From Clostridia bacterium (lineage in GTDB: Bacteria > Bacillota > Peptococcia > DRI-13 > UBA5745): a stretch of 64,000 bases of DNA. The notes under the pieces were generated by a model. That model did no database searches. It saw nothing but the letters and a program-made list of their open reading frames with translations, and had not been told where the DNA came from. Below, piece by piece: positions 43,134 through 52,508 of this stretch. Made by a program: the position numbers and the translations under genes. Location: assembly GCA_018436095.1 (NCBI GenBank), contig JAHDMJ010000009.1, positions 1-64,000 on the forward strand, in the 5' to 3' direction. Each line of letters starts with the position of its first letter. Position 1 is the first letter of the stretch.

Positions 43134-43666
43134 TGGAACAGCATGAAAAAAAAGCCAGGCCCAATAAAATGATTTTCATTCCTAATGCTGTTACCATGAT
43201 CAACCTGGCATTGGGTTTTATTTCTTTGTTTTTGACCATGGAAGGGATGTATCATGAGGCGGCTTACGCTATCTTTGGCGCGATGATCATGGACAGCATG
43301 GACGGCCGGCTGGCCCGGCGCTTTCAGGTGGTCTCCGAATTCGGCAAGGAGCTGGATTCCCTTTCCGACTTGGTATCCTTTGGCATAGCCCCGGCCCTTT
43401 TGGCTTATGCCATGAAACTTTACCACTGGGGCCACCGGGGACTGTTAGTGGCGGTAGTTTTTGCTTTGTGCGGCGCTTTCAGGCTGGCCCGCTTCAATGT
43501 CATTAATGTTAAGACGTACTTCGTGGGCGTACCGATCACTTTTTGCGGGCCCATTCTGACTTTATCCCTGCTGTTAAGCAAATGGATTGATTACCGGGTC
43601 TATCCGGTGCTGGTGATCATTCTGGGCTATCTGATGGTCTGTAATTTAAAGGTACCGAAGTTTTAA
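43133..43666 (+). CDS. pssA: CDP-diacylglycerol-serine O-phosphatidyltransferase
   Basis: Membrane enzyme making phosphatidylserine, the substrate of the preceding psd product. The 177 residues include about five to six helices and the CDP-alcohol phosphatidyltransferase signature: DSMDGRLARRF followed by GKELDSLSDLVSFG, matching D-G-x2-A-R-x8-G-x3-D-x3-D. A GGGGAGG ribosome binding site lies within the end of psd. Two hairpin terminators follow (43709-43736 and 43756-43805). Confidence 0.95.
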   Translation: MEQHEKKARPNKMIFIPNAVTMINLALGFISLFLTMEGMYHEAAYAIFGAMIMDSMDGRLARRFQVVSEFGKELDSLSDLVSFGIAPALLAYAMKLYHWGHRGLLVAVVFALCGAFRLARFNVINVKTYFVGVPITFCGPILTLSLLLSKWIDYRVYPVLVIILGYLMVCNLKVPKF

Positions 43667-43755
43667 GGGTGAGGCGGCTGGTTTTTTAGGTCAGCCGTAA
43701 AATAGAAATAAACCCGGGAGGCGCCCGGGATTTCAAATGAATAGTTCAAACCGGC

Positions 43756-43805
43756 AAAAAGCAATGCAGCCACCGCCCATAAGGGGGTGACTGCATTGCT
43801 TTTTA
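43756..43805. terminator. Strong bidirectional terminator between pssA and the feo operon
   Basis: AAAAAGCAATGCAG (43756-43769) pairs with CTGCATTGCTTTTT, with an inner CACC/GGTG pairing and A/T tracts on both sides. It separates convergent psd-pssA and feo transcripts. A smaller CCCGGG hairpin at 43709-43736 precedes it. Confidence 0.9.
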
Positions 43806-43814
43806 TATAGATGG

Positions 43815-43985
43815 TTAATGAGGATGGCAGGAATCGGAATTCGGACAATGGCTGCAGCCGCAGCCGCAACCGCTCTTGTGGTTCTTGCGGTCTCTGACCT
43901 GTTTGGCAACCACCAGAAGAACTAAGGAAAATACGATAGTTGCACCAATAATGGTAGGCAAGTGTTGAGAGAGGGACGTTAACAT
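43815..43985 (-). CDS. FeoB-associated Cys-rich membrane protein
   Basis: A 56-residue protein starting MLTSLSQHLPTIIGATIVF. One transmembrane helix spans about 10-27, then a basic stretch (KQVRDRKNHK), then a cysteine-rich tail with CGCGCSHC and a final SDSCHPH. This architecture matches the small FeoB-associated Cys-rich family found beside feoB in Bacillota; the tail probably binds iron. AAGGAGGTG precedes ATG 43983-43985. It is the last gene of the feo operon, 12 bases after feoB. Confidence 0.9.
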   Translation of the reverse strand: MLTSLSQHLPTIIGATIVFSLVLLVVAKQVRDRKNHKSGCGCGCSHCPNSDSCHPH

Positions 43986-43997
43986 AGCAACACCTCC

Positions 43998-46163
43998 TTA
44001 TTCTGCGACGGCGGAAGCCACAGGCTTCACCGGATGCTCCTGTTCCTGATATTTGTTTTTACGGAAGAGGAAGTAAACGAAAAGAACTAAAGCGGCAACA
44101 CCCAGAACCGTACCGATACCGAAGCCGGCGCCGGTAAAGAGCAGGCCAAGCTGATAAACGATCAAAGAGATGAGGTATGCAAAGCCGCACATGTATCCGA
44201 TGGCAAACCAGGTCCATTTGGCACTGTTCATTTCCCGCCGGATGGCGCCCATAGCGGCAAAGCAAGGGGCACAGAGCAGGTTGAAAATCATAAAGCTGTA
44301 AGCGCTGAGCTGAGTGAAATCCGCTGCCAAAAGGCTCCAAATTTCGGCGCCGTCTTCGGAAACTTCAGCAAAGTTGTAAAGGACGCCGAAGGTACCCACA
44401 ACATTTTCTTTGGCGATCAACCCGGTAAAGGTAGCCACAGCACCTTGCCAGTTGCCAAAACCCAGGGGGCTGAACAGGGGAGCGACTACGCCGCCGATGG
44501 CTGCCAGCAGGCTGCCGTTGTTGTCTTCCACCATGCCGAAGCCGCCGTCGGCAAAACCAAAAGCCTGCAGGAACCAGAGGACTACGGAGGCCGTCAAAAT
44601 CACGGTACCGGCCCGTTTGATAAAGCTCCAGCCCCGTTCCCAGGTAGCCCGCAGTACGTTGGAAGCGGCAGGGACGTGATAGGCGGGTAATTCCATGACG
44701 AAGGGGGCGGGATCGCCGGCAAAAAGCTTTGTCTTCTTTAAGATAATACCGGAAATAATCACAGCACCCACACCGATGAAATAGGCGGATACCGCTACCA
44801 GACCGCTGCCGCCGAAAAGAGCGCCGGCAAATAAGGCGATAATAGGCATTTTAGCGCCGCAGGGGATAAAGCCGGTAGTAATGATAGTCATTTTGCGGTC
44901 TCTGTCGTTTTCGATGGTACGGGAAGCCATGATGCCGGGAACGCCGCAGCCGGAGGCAACCAGCATAGGGATAAAGCTTTTGCCGGAAAGGCCTACCTTG
45001 CGGAAGATCCTGTCCATGATAAAGGCCACCCGGGCCATGTAGCCCACATCCTCCAGAATGGAAAGGAGCAGGAAAAGCACCAGCATCTGGGGAACAAAGC
45101 CCAGAACAGCGCCGACGCCGCTTACGATGCCGTCTACCACCAAGCCGGTAAGCCAGGCGGCCATGCCCATGGATTCCATCCATTGGCCGAGATTGCCGAC
45201 GATCATTTCACCAAATAATACATCATTAGTCCAGCCGGTAAGGAAATCGCCAACGGTACCGATAGCAATGGTATATACCACCCACATGATGGCGGCAAAA
45301 ATCGGCAGAGCCAAAATACGGTTAGTAACGATGCGGTCGATCTTATCGGAGGTGGACAGGCTGTGCTTAGCCGCTTTTTTGCGGACGGCGCTGTCCATAA
45401 TTTTATTAATATAAGCATAACGTTGGTTGGTGATGATACTTTCGGCATCGTCGTCCATTTCCTGCTCGCATTCCCGGATATGGGTCTCTACAGAACTAAG
45501 CCGGTCAGGGCTTAACTTCAGCTCCTGCTGGATCATATCGTCCCGTTCAAAGAGCTTAATGGCATACCAGCGCAGATTTCTCGCTTCCACCAGGTCTTTG
45601 ATCACTTCCTCGATATGAGCAAGAGTATGCTCTACGCTGCCGGTAAATACATGGGGCAGGTTTCTTTCTTTGCTTTCCTGAGCCAAAGCCAGGGCCTTTT
45701 CCGCCACAGCCAGGCTGCCTTCGCCTTTAAGGGCGCTCATCTCCATGACTTCGCAGTCCAAGGCGGCAGCCAGCTTGCCTAAATCAATACGGTCGCCGTT
45801 TTTGCGGACCAGATCGATCATATTGACGGCTACAACTACAGGAATGCCCAGCTCAATGAGCTGAGTGGTCAGATAGAGATTTCGCTCAATGTTGGTACCG
45901 TCTATAATATTGATAATAGCGTCAGGCTTTTCCTTTACCAGGTAAGCACGGGCTACCGTTTCCTCCAAGGTGTAAGGAGAGAGGGAGTAGATGCCGGGCA
46001 GGTCCTGAATTAAGACTTCTTTATGCCCTTTGAGCTTGCCCTCCTTTTTCTCCACGGTAACGCCGGGCCAGTTGCCCACGTATTGGTTACTGCCGGTCAA
46101 ATTGTTAAACAGGGTGGTTTTGCCGCTGTTTGGATTGCCGGCAAGTGCAATTTTCCAGTTCAT
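43998..46163 (-). CDS. feoB: Ferrous iron transport protein B
   Basis: Inner-membrane Fe(II) transporter of 721 residues. The N-terminal GTPase domain carries GNPNSGKTT (G1), a Thr-containing switch (GVTVEKKEG), DLPG (G3) and NMID (G4), followed by a helical linker domain. The C-terminal part has the Gate domains with MARVAFIMDR, SGCGVPGIMASRT and PCGAKMPI. Length is normal. Two feoA genes precede it and a Cys-rich gene follows, giving a complete Clostridia-style feoAAB operon. Confidence 0.97.
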   Translation of the reverse strand: MNWKIALAGNPNSGKTTLFNNLTGSNQYVGNWPGVTVEKKEGKLKGHKEVLIQDLPGIYSLSPYTLEETVARAYLVKEKPDAIINIIDGTNIERNLYLTTQLIELGIPVVVAVNMIDLVRKNGDRIDLGKLAAALDCEVMEMSALKGEGSLAVAEKALALAQESKERNLPHVFTGSVEHTLAHIEEVIKDLVEARNLRWYAIKLFERDDMIQQELKLSPDRLSSVETHIRECEQEMDDDAESIITNQRYAYINKIMDSAVRKKAAKHSLSTSDKIDRIVTNRILALPIFAAIMWVVYTIAIGTVGDFLTGWTNDVLFGEMIVGNLGQWMESMGMAAWLTGLVVDGIVSGVGAVLGFVPQMLVLFLLLSILEDVGYMARVAFIMDRIFRKVGLSGKSFIPMLVASGCGVPGIMASRTIENDRDRKMTIITTGFIPCGAKMPIIALFAGALFGGSGLVAVSAYFIGVGAVIISGIILKKTKLFAGDPAPFVMELPAYHVPAASNVLRATWERGWSFIKRAGTVILTASVVLWFLQAFGFADGGFGMVEDNNGSLLAAIGGVVAPLFSPLGFGNWQGAVATFTGLIAKENVVGTFGVLYNFAEVSEDGAEIWSLLAADFTQLSAYSFMIFNLLCAPCFAAMGAIRREMNSAKWTWFAIGYMCGFAYLISLIVYQLGLLFTGAGFGIGTVLGVAALVLFVYFLFRKNKYQEQEHPVKPVASAVAE

Positions 46164-46231
46164 TGGTTTGACTCCTTTCTGGGTTAGTATCAGCTAACTA
46201 CAGGTCTTAAAAAATAGCGGATTTACCGCTT

Positions 46232-46453
46232 TTATTGAATCTCGATCATTTCAGCGTCGGCTTTGCGAATACTGAGCTCATAGCCCCGCAGGTTTAACTC
46301 CAGAGGGTCGCCTAAAGGAGCGACTTTACGAATCTGAATTTCCACTCCTTTCGTGATGCCCATATCCATGATCCGCCGCTTTACCGGCCCATCGCCGTGG
46401 AGTTTTGCCACAGTGACCTTGTCGCCTACCTTTGCATCCTTCAGTGTTTTCAT
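46232..46453 (-). CDS. feoA: FeoA-like protein (second copy)
   Basis: A 73-residue SH3-like beta-barrel protein that works with FeoB: MKTLKDAKVGDKVTVAKLHGDGPVKRRIMDMGITKGVEIQIRK-type layout with the R-x-x-D-M-G-I-x-x-G core. A GGAGGAT ribosome binding site precedes it. It lies between the other feoA and feoB, with 68 bases to feoB. Confidence 0.93.
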   Translation of the reverse strand: MKTLKDAKVGDKVTVAKLHGDGPVKRRIMDMGITKGVEIQIRKVAPLGDPLELNLRGYELSIRKADAEMIEIQ

Positions 46454-46465
46454 TTTCCATCCTCC

Positions 46466-46681
46466 TTAAGATATCATGATTCTATTGGCCATAGTTTTGT
46501 CCAGGGCAATCCGGCTATTTTTCACTTGCATAATGAGGCTGCCGCCCATTTCATTAACCACCATCACCGTACTGTCCACCACAAAACCCAGCTCCGCCAA
46601 ATGGCGGCGTATTTCATCTTTGCCGGTAATTTTACGAATTGTTACGCTTTCACCGGTTTTTGCCATCGTTAAAGGCATCAT
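46466..46681 (-). CDS. feoA: FeoA-like protein (first copy)
   Basis: A 71-residue FeoA-domain protein (VTIRKITGKDEIRRHLAELGF, then VVNEMGGSLIMQVKNSRIALD). It differs clearly from the downstream copy, so the pair is an old duplication. It is the first gene of the feo operon, with GAGGAGG upstream of ATG 46679-46681. Confidence 0.92.
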   Translation of the reverse strand: MMPLTMAKTGESVTIRKITGKDEIRRHLAELGFVVDSTVMVVNEMGGSLIMQVKNSRIALDKTMANRIMIS

Positions 46682-46765
46682 GGCTTCCTCCTCGCTTAAA
46701 AAAGCTATTGGGATACAGGTTTTTTCTTTCTTACAATATTAGCCGCTGCTAACACCTTGCATAAG

Positions 46766-46798
46766 TAGTTTACCATGACTAACTTCCATTGTAAACTA
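46766..46798 (-). promoter_or_regulatory. feo operon promoter with overlapping inverted repeat
   Basis: On the minus strand TTTACA (plus 46790-46795) and TAAACT (plus 46767-46772) are 17 bases apart. They are embedded in a perfect 8-bp inverted repeat, TAGTTTAC/GTAAACTA (46766-46773, 46791-46798). A metal-responsive repressor could bind here; the site is not a classic Fur box. Confidence 0.48.
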
Positions 46799-46835
46799 TA
46801 TTTTTTTACGTTTCTAAAATTCTTAAAACGATAAA

Positions 46836-46869
46836 TAACCGGGCGGCTCTAAGAGCCTAATCCCGGTTA
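46836..46869 (-). terminator. Terminator after the TIGR04086-like gene
   Basis: TAACCGGG pairs with CCCGGTTA, with inner GGCTCT/AGAGCC. On the minus strand a T-rich tract follows. Confidence 0.72.
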
Positions 46870-46903
46870 GACGTTTGCGTTTTTCCGTTTTTAAGGCAGG
46901 GTT

Positions 46904-47275
46904 TTAAATTCTGCTGGGGGACAGGACGGTACCGATAATACTGCCCAGAATTCCGGCCAAAAGAGCGATGCCGGATTTAATAAGCAAATGGCTGCCGATA
47001 ACTCCCGGCAACTGCAGCAGCAGGCCCAGCAGGGTCAGGATGCCCAGCACAATGAAGCAGATGGCCAAGCCGTGAAAAAGGCCGCGGCTTTCAGCGATCC
47101 GGGAGGCTGTTACGGAGCCTAAAAGGAAGGAGACGAAAAGCAGCCAATAGCTGAATCTGGCCAGGCTGGCCGTGGCTACCGGCGCCAGCAGATAAAAAAT
47201 GCTGCCTAAAAACGTAAGCAAGAGTATGCTGAGAAAGGTCACGATGAGACCTTTGATCAAAGGACGGATCTGCAT
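46904..47275 (-). CDS. TIGR04086-type four-helix membrane protein
   Basis: A 123-residue hydrophobic protein with four predicted membrane helices (around 8-30, 40-60, 68-90 and 95-118). Size, helix pattern and the polar SRIAESRG turn fit the TIGR04086 family of Clostridia, which has no known function. ATG 47273-47275 is preferred to the longer frame opening at 47308 because an AAGGGG site lies about 9 bases ahead of it. It is transcribed divergently from folE. Confidence 0.7.
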   Translation of the reverse strand: MQIRPLIKGLIVTFLSILLLTFLGSIFYLLAPVATASLARFSYWLLFVSFLLGSVTASRIAESRGLFHGLAICFIVLGILTLLGLLLQLPGVIGSHLLIKSGIALLAGILGSIIGTVLSPSRI

Positions 47276-47384
47276 AAAAATCAACCCCTTTTTAATATCC
47301 TGTTGCAATTTATGCTGGATGAAGGTAAATTAGACGAAGAATACTAAAACAAAGCATCAATGTCTTGGGCAAAAGGAGAAAAAC

Positions 47385-47957
47385 ATGGACGAACAAAAAA
47401 TTAAAGAAGCTGTTACGATGTTTTTAACAGCTATCGGTGAAGACCCGCAGCGGCCTGGTTTGGCGGAAACTCCCGACCGGGTGGCCAGAATGGTACGGGA
47501 GGTGTTCGCCGGCATTGGCAGCGATCCCAAAGAGCATTTGGCCAGGATATTTGAGGAAGACCATGAGGAATTGGTTCTCGTCAGCAATATACCAATGTAT
47601 TCTTTTTGTGAGCATCACTTGCTGCCCTTTTTCGGCAAAGCTCATGTGGCATATATCCCGCATAAAGGCAAGGTTACCGGCATATCCAAGCTGGCCAGGG
47701 TTGTGGAAGGCTACAGCCGGCGGCCGCAGATTCAGGAGCGCCTGACAGGCCAGGTGGCCGATGCCATTATGGAAATGCTCAATCCTTATGGCGTTATGGT
47801 TGTTATTGAGGCGGAGCATATGTGCATGACCATCCGCGGCGTCAACAAGCCCGGAGCCAAGACTACCACCTCCGCCACCAGAGGTATATTCCGCAAGGAT
47901 GCCGCCAGCAGGGCGGAGGCTTTAGCATTAATCAAGAAGGAGTCGTCGCAGACATGA
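47385..47957 (+). CDS. folE: GTP cyclohydrolase I (FolE type)
   Basis: First enzyme of tetrahydrofolate and pterin synthesis, turning GTP into dihydroneopterin triphosphate. The 190 residues contain [19 protein letters not shown], the zinc ligand site [10 protein letters not shown] (about residue 74), [16 protein letters not shown] and [20 protein letters not shown] lies before ATG 47385. It overlaps surE by four bases. No other folate gene is adjacent. Confidence 0.97.
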   Translation: MDEQKIKEAVTMFLTAIGEDPQRPGLAETPDRVARMVREVFAGIGSDPKEHLARIFEEDHEELVLVSNIPMYSFCEHHLLPFFGKAHVAYIPHKGKVTGISKLARVVEGYSRRPQIQERLTGQVADAIMEMLNPYGVMVVIEAEHMCMTIRGVNKPGAKTTTSATRGIFRKDAASRAEALALIKKESSQT

Positions 47958-48718
47958 ATATTTTATTATCCAATGATGACGGTATTGATTCGGCAGGGGT
48001 GCGGACCCTGGCAGAATTTTTGGCCCCTTGGGCCAATGTTTGGGCTTGCGTACCCAAAGTCCAGCAAAGCGGTACCGGCCATGGCATTACCGTTCGGGAT
48101 AGCCTCCGGGTAAGAGAGGAAGAGATGGCGGGAGTAAAAAAGGCCTGGAGCGTGGAGGGCAAGCCGGCGGATTGTGTAAAAATGGCTTTGTTAACCTTGG
48201 TGCCTGAGACAGTGGATTTGGTGATTTCCGGCATCAACGAGGGGGCTAATTTAGGTACCGATACCCTTTATTCCGGGACGGTGGCTGCCGCCATGGAAGG
48301 CGCTTTCAACGGTATTCCCGCTATGGCTGTTTCCCTGGCCGTAGGCGAAAAACCTTGGGATTTTCAGCCGGCGGCTCAAATAGCCGCCACGCTGTACCGG
48401 CGCTGGGAGGCAGGAGTGCTGCCCATAGCTCCTATGTCGATTCTCAACGTGAATGTGCCCAACCTGCCTCTTGATCAGATAAAAGGCTACAAGCCGGCCC
48501 GTTTGGGAATTCAGCATTACAGCGATTCTTATGACCTTCTGGAGGAAGCGGAAGATTACCGGAAGTTCTGCTTGCTGGGGGAAAGAATCCCCTGCCGGGA
48601 GATGGATTTGACTCTGGATACGGCGGCTATCCGCCACGGCTATGTAGCTTTGACGCCTATATCCGTGGACCGGACGGATTATGCCTTATTGAAAGAAATC
48701 GAAAAATATTTTGAGTGA
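47954..48718 (+). CDS. surE: 5'/3'-nucleotidase SurE
   Basis: Metal-dependent nucleoside monophosphatase of 254 residues. The N-terminus is [19 protein letters not shown] with the metal-binding Asp pair. [39 protein letters not shown] and NVNVPN are the remaining SurE blocks. The longer open frame from 47822 lies inside folE; the real start is ATG 47954, with AAGGAG at 47937-47942 and ATGA overlap with the folE stop. Confidence 0.96.
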   Translation: MNILLSNDDGIDSAGVRTLAEFLAPWANVWACVPKVQQSGTGHGITVRDSLRVREEEMAGVKKAWSVEGKPADCVKMALLTLVPETVDLVISGINEGANLGTDTLYSGTVAAAMEGAFNGIPAMAVSLAVGEKPWDFQPAAQIAATLYRRWEAGVLPIAPMSILNVNVPNLPLDQIKGYKPARLGIQHYSDSYDLLEEAEDYRKFCLLGERIPCREMDLTLDTAAIRHGYVALTPISVDRTDYALLKEIEKYFE

Positions 48719-48736
48719 GTATGATGGAGGCCTTGA

Positions 48737-50104
48737 TTATCCCTGCACTTTGTAAATGCCTGTGCGGTAGCTGTCCAGGCCGGCTTTAATCCAGCCGGCA
48801 CTGTGGCGGCGGATTAAAATGAGGTTCAGCAGGGCATTGGTGACGAAGGATACAACATAAGCTGCGCAAACGCCGGCAGAATAATCGGCAAAGCTCACCG
48901 TAAAGTACCAGAGGCAAGCCAGCCTTAGGCTGCAACTGATCAGGGTATTGATACTGCCCTGGACCACCAGGCCCATGCCCTGAAGAATGCCGGAGGATAG
49001 CTGAGAAAGCCAGAGAAAGAGCCCGGCAGGGGCCAGCCACTGAATCAAAGGTCCGGCTTCTTCCACACGAAAGAGGAAGGAGGCCAGCGTAGGGCCGAAA
49101 TAGAATAGAAAAATGGAAATGGGGATACCGATCAGCAAAGTCAGGCCCAAAGCCTGAATGATCCGGCGGGTCATCAGGTTATAGTCCCGGCGGGCTTGAG
49201 CTTCGGCAATAGTAGGAATAATGGCGGTGGAGACAGAGGAAGTAAGGATAGCGGGAATATTCAGCAACGGAAAGACTACGCCGGTGATCTGGCCGTAGAA
49301 GGCGGCGGATTGGGAGGCGTTAAGGCCCAGAGCCAGCAACCGGGCCGGCAGTACCATGGCTTCGGCGGCGCCGGAGGCGGAAAGCAGCAGCCGGGTTACG
49401 GTCAAGGGCAGGCCGAAGCGGTAAATGGCTTTGGAGACTTCTTTTGAAGGCCGCCTTAGCAGGCTGCGTTCCCGGGTTTGGCGGCTGAAACGCCACCAGA
49501 GATAAAGGAAGCCGGCAAACTCGCTGCACAATACCCCGGCGGCCATTGCGATCAGCATCCAATGCAGGCCATAGGGGGCTGCCAGCCAAGCCAGGCCCAG
49601 ACCGGTGACTACCCGGGTAATTTGTTCAATAAGCTGGGCGCCCGCCGTGGGCCGCATATCCCTGTTGCCTTGAAAATAAGCCCGGATGGCAGATGAAACT
49701 GCGATCAACAAAAGACTGGGCAACAGCAGCAAAAAAGGGGGAATTACCCGGGGATCCTGGTAAAGGTAACGCATAAGAGCGGGGCTGACCAGGATCAGAA
49801 ACCCTGTTACCACAGAGGTGGAGAGGGTCAGCAGAGTTTCAGCCATCCGCAGCAGGCTGCGGCTGTCGCCGGTTGTGTCCAGCTCACGGTATTCCGGCGT
49901 CAGGCGTACGATAGCGGCGGGAATGCCGGCACAGGTCAATACCATGGCCATAGTATAGAGGGGATAGACCATGTTGAATATGCCGATGCCCTCCGTACCG
50001 ACGATCCGCACGATGACGATCTGATAAAAAAAACCCAAAGCTTTTACAATGACGCCTGCGCTCATTAAAGTAAAAGCGCCGCTGATAAAATTTTGCTCCG
50101 TCAT
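48737..50104 (-). CDS. SpoVB/MurJ-like polysaccharide flippase
   Basis: A 455-residue membrane protein of the MVF/MATE-like lipid-flippase superfamily, closest in pattern to SpoVB: FISGAFTLMSAGVIVKALGFFYQI at the N-terminus, then GTEGIGIFNMVYPLYTMAMVL, RAYFQGNRDM and PLLNIPAILTSSVSTAIIP, with 12-14 helices. SpoVB acts in spore cortex synthesis, but paralogues serve other envelope polymers, so sporulation cannot be concluded. ATG 50102-50104 is preferred (GAGGGCGG upstream). The longer frame to 50170 would add a polar N-terminus not seen in the family. Convergent with surE. Confidence 0.85.
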   Translation of the reverse strand: MTEQNFISGAFTLMSAGVIVKALGFFYQIVIVRIVGTEGIGIFNMVYPLYTMAMVLTCAGIPAAIVRLTPEYRELDTTGDSRSLLRMAETLLTLSTSVVTGFLILVSPALMRYLYQDPRVIPPFLLLLPSLLLIAVSSAIRAYFQGNRDMRPTAGAQLIEQITRVVTGLGLAWLAAPYGLHWMLIAMAAGVLCSEFAGFLYLWWRFSRQTRERSLLRRPSKEVSKAIYRFGLPLTVTRLLLSASGAAEAMVLPARLLALGLNASQSAAFYGQITGVVFPLLNIPAILTSSVSTAIIPTIAEAQARRDYNLMTRRIIQALGLTLLIGIPISIFLFYFGPTLASFLFRVEEAGPLIQWLAPAGLFLWLSQLSSGILQGMGLVVQGSINTLISCSLRLACLWYFTVSFADYSAGVCAAYVVSFVTNALLNLILIRRHSAGWIKAGLDSYRTGIYKVQG

Positions 50105-50321
50105 AATTCCGCCCTCATTTCCTTCGCCAATAGCCGTTAATAAACAATATGAAGGGAATTTAGCGGCCATGACCCCGTAAAAATAAAAAAATCTAGTCTT
50201 TTTAACTGGTACAAGAAGGATTTTCTGCTTTCGTGGTTAATTTACAATCTTATGAGCTTTTATCTGTATTATCACAGATTTTGCTGATCGCTATTTCATT
50301 TCAATTGAGGAGGGTTTGGTT

Positions 50322-52358
50322 TTGAGAGTCTACACGAGTAAACAACTGCGGAACGTTGCTATTTTATCCCACGGTGGAGCCGGAAAGACCTCTTTGGTAG
50401 AGGCTATGCTATTTGATGCAGGCCATACCAACCGTTTGGGCAAGACGGATGACGGTACCACGGTCACCGACTATTTGCCGGAGGAAATCAAACGCAAGGT
50501 TACTGTAAGTACTACCCTTGCCCCGGTGGAATGGAAAGACTGCAAGATAAATGTTTTGGATTCCCCAGGCTATGCCGACTTTATCGGCGAAGTAAAAAGC
50601 GCCATGCGGGCCTGCGACAGCATGGTCATGGTAGTGGACGCCGTAGGCGGCATCGAAGTCATGACCGAAGTCCATTGGGAAGCTGCCGACGAGGTCAGCC
50701 TGCCCCGTTTTGTTTTCTTAAATAAGCTTGACCGTGAAAACGCTAATTTCTACAAAGTGGTGGAAAGCCTGCGGGAGCGTTTCGGCAATAGAGTTGTGCC
50801 GTTGACCCTGCCCATCGGCGCCGAAGATAAATTAAGCGGTGTAGTGCATATTTTGCAAAACAAGGCTTACAAATACGAAAACAATAAGGCTGTGGAGATC
50901 CCTGTGCCTGACGACCTTAGCGCCGATATCGAAAAATATCGGGACGCGATGATGGAGGCCGCTGCTGAGGGCGACGACGAGCTGATGATGAAATATCTGG
51001 ACGGCGAGCTGCTGAGTGACGAGGAAATTATTATCGGTCTGCAAGCCGGCGTCAAAAACGCTAAGGTAATCCCCGTATACTGCGGTTCTGCCACCAAGAA
51101 TATCGGTGTGCAGCAGTTGATGGACGCTATTACCTGTCTGATGCCGTCCCCTATCGACGTCTATGGTGAGGAAATCACCAAAGGGCCTTTGACGGCCATC
51201 GTTTTCAAAACCTTAGCCGACCCCTTTGTAGGCAAACTCAGCTATCTGCGGGTGATTAAAGGCACCTTGAAAGCTGACTCCACCATTCACAATATGACGA
51301 AAGAAAAAGACGAGCGCTACGGCGCCTTGCTGGTACCCCGGGGCAAAGCCCAGGACAACGTGGCGGAAGCCCAGGCCGGCGATATCGTAGCCATAGCCAA
51401 GTTCCTGGATGTATCCATCGGCGATACCTTGGGCGAAAAGGGCAAAACAGAAATTCAGCCCGGCGTGGAGTTCCCGGAACCCACCTTCTCCGTAGCCGTC
51501 AGCGCCAAATCCAGAAACGACGAGGATAAGATGGCCGGCGCCATCAACAAGATGGTAGACGAAGATCCTACCCTGAAATTTGTCAAAAATCCCGAAACGA
51601 AAGAAAGCGTACTCACCGGTATGGGCGAGACCCATCTGGACATCGTTATTGACCGCTTAAAGACAAAGTACGGCGTGGAAGTCACCACCAAGACTCCCAG
51701 AGTACCTTACCGGGAAACTATCCGGGGCACCGGTGAAAATGAATACAAGCATAAAAAGCAATCCGGCGGCCACGGCCAATACGGTCATGTTAAGCTGCGC
51801 TTTTATCCTTTGACCGAAGGAGACTTCGAGTTTACGGAAACCATTTTTGGCGGTTCCGTGCCGAAAAACTATCATCCTGCCGTAGAGAAGGGCGTCCGGG
51901 AAGTCATGACTGAAGGCGTTTTGGCAGGTTACCCCATGACCCAGATCAAAGTGGAGCTTTTTGACGGCTCTTACCATGATGTAGATTCTTCGGAAATGTC
52001 CTTCAAGATTGCGGCTTCCCAGTGCTTTAAGAAGGGCGTCGAGAAGTGCAAACCCGTACTGATGGAGCCTATCCAGTATGTGGAGGTTCATGTGCCGGAT
52101 CAATACATGGGCGATATCATCAGCGACTTAAATGGCAAACGGGGCCGCATCCTGGGCATGGAGCCCCATGGCAAATGGCAGGTGGTCAAGGCCATGGCTC
52201 CCCTCAGCGAAATGTACCGCTACGCCATCGATCTGAAATCCATCACCCAGGGCCGGGGCTATTTCTCCATGAAGTTCGATCATTATGAGGACGTTCCCGG
52301 CATGGTGGCTCAGGGCATTATTGCCGAATACCAGAAGATGAAGGAAGACAAAGAATAA
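50322..52358 (+). CDS. Elongation factor G-like GTPase
   Basis: A 678-residue, five-domain EF-G-related GTPase. Switch and nucleotide motifs are divergent: G1 is SHGGAGKTSL instead of AHIDAGKTT, G3 is DSPGYADF and G4 NKLD. The domain IV to V segments (RGTGENEYKHKKQSGGHGQYGHV, GKRGRILGMEP) are complete. Such EF-G-like proteins coexist with the main EF-G, which is normally encoded beside rpsL/rpsG. Here no ribosomal gene is nearby, so this is the accessory type. TTG 50322 is chosen for the GAGGAGGG site 7 bases upstream. Confidence 0.9.
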   Translation: MRVYTSKQLRNVAILSHGGAGKTSLVEAMLFDAGHTNRLGKTDDGTTVTDYLPEEIKRKVTVSTTLAPVEWKDCKINVLDSPGYADFIGEVKSAMRACDSMVMVVDAVGGIEVMTEVHWEAADEVSLPRFVFLNKLDRENANFYKVVESLRERFGNRVVPLTLPIGAEDKLSGVVHILQNKAYKYENNKAVEIPVPDDLSADIEKYRDAMMEAAAEGDDELMMKYLDGELLSDEEIIIGLQAGVKNAKVIPVYCGSATKNIGVQQLMDAITCLMPSPIDVYGEEITKGPLTAIVFKTLADPFVGKLSYLRVIKGTLKADSTIHNMTKEKDERYGALLVPRGKAQDNVAEAQAGDIVAIAKFLDVSIGDTLGEKGKTEIQPGVEFPEPTFSVAVSAKSRNDEDKMAGAINKMVDEDPTLKFVKNPETKESVLTGMGETHLDIVIDRLKTKYGVEVTTKTPRVPYRETIRGTGENEYKHKKQSGGHGQYGHVKLRFYPLTEGDFEFTETIFGGSVPKNYHPAVEKGVREVMTEGVLAGYPMTQIKVELFDGSYHDVDSSEMSFKIAASQCFKKGVEKCKPVLMEPIQYVEVHVPDQYMGDIISDLNGKRGRILGMEPHGKWQVVKAMAPLSEMYRYAIDLKSITQGRGYFSMKFDHYEDVPGMVAQGIIAEYQKMKEDKE

Positions 52359-52395
52359 GTCCGGTGGCATACTAATACAGCGCAATCAGAAAAAC

Positions 52396-52447
52396 AAAAC
52401 CGCCGTCAGGCTTATCCGTAGACCCTTACGGAACCGGCGGCGGTTTT
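52396..52447 (+). terminator. Terminator after the EF-G-like gene
   Basis: AAAACCGCCG (52396-52405) pairs with CGGCGGTTTT (52438-52447), with an inner CCGTA/TACGG-type pairing. Confidence 0.85.
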
Positions 52448-52508
52448 ATCTTAAGCCCTGGTGATATACTATGGGCAATGATGTGGTAATGGAATGGAGG
52501 CGGTGGAG

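Noticed and set aside
48737-50104. Proof of sporulation
   Set aside because: SpoVB-like flippases have non-sporulation paralogues and no other sporulation gene is recognisable in the window.
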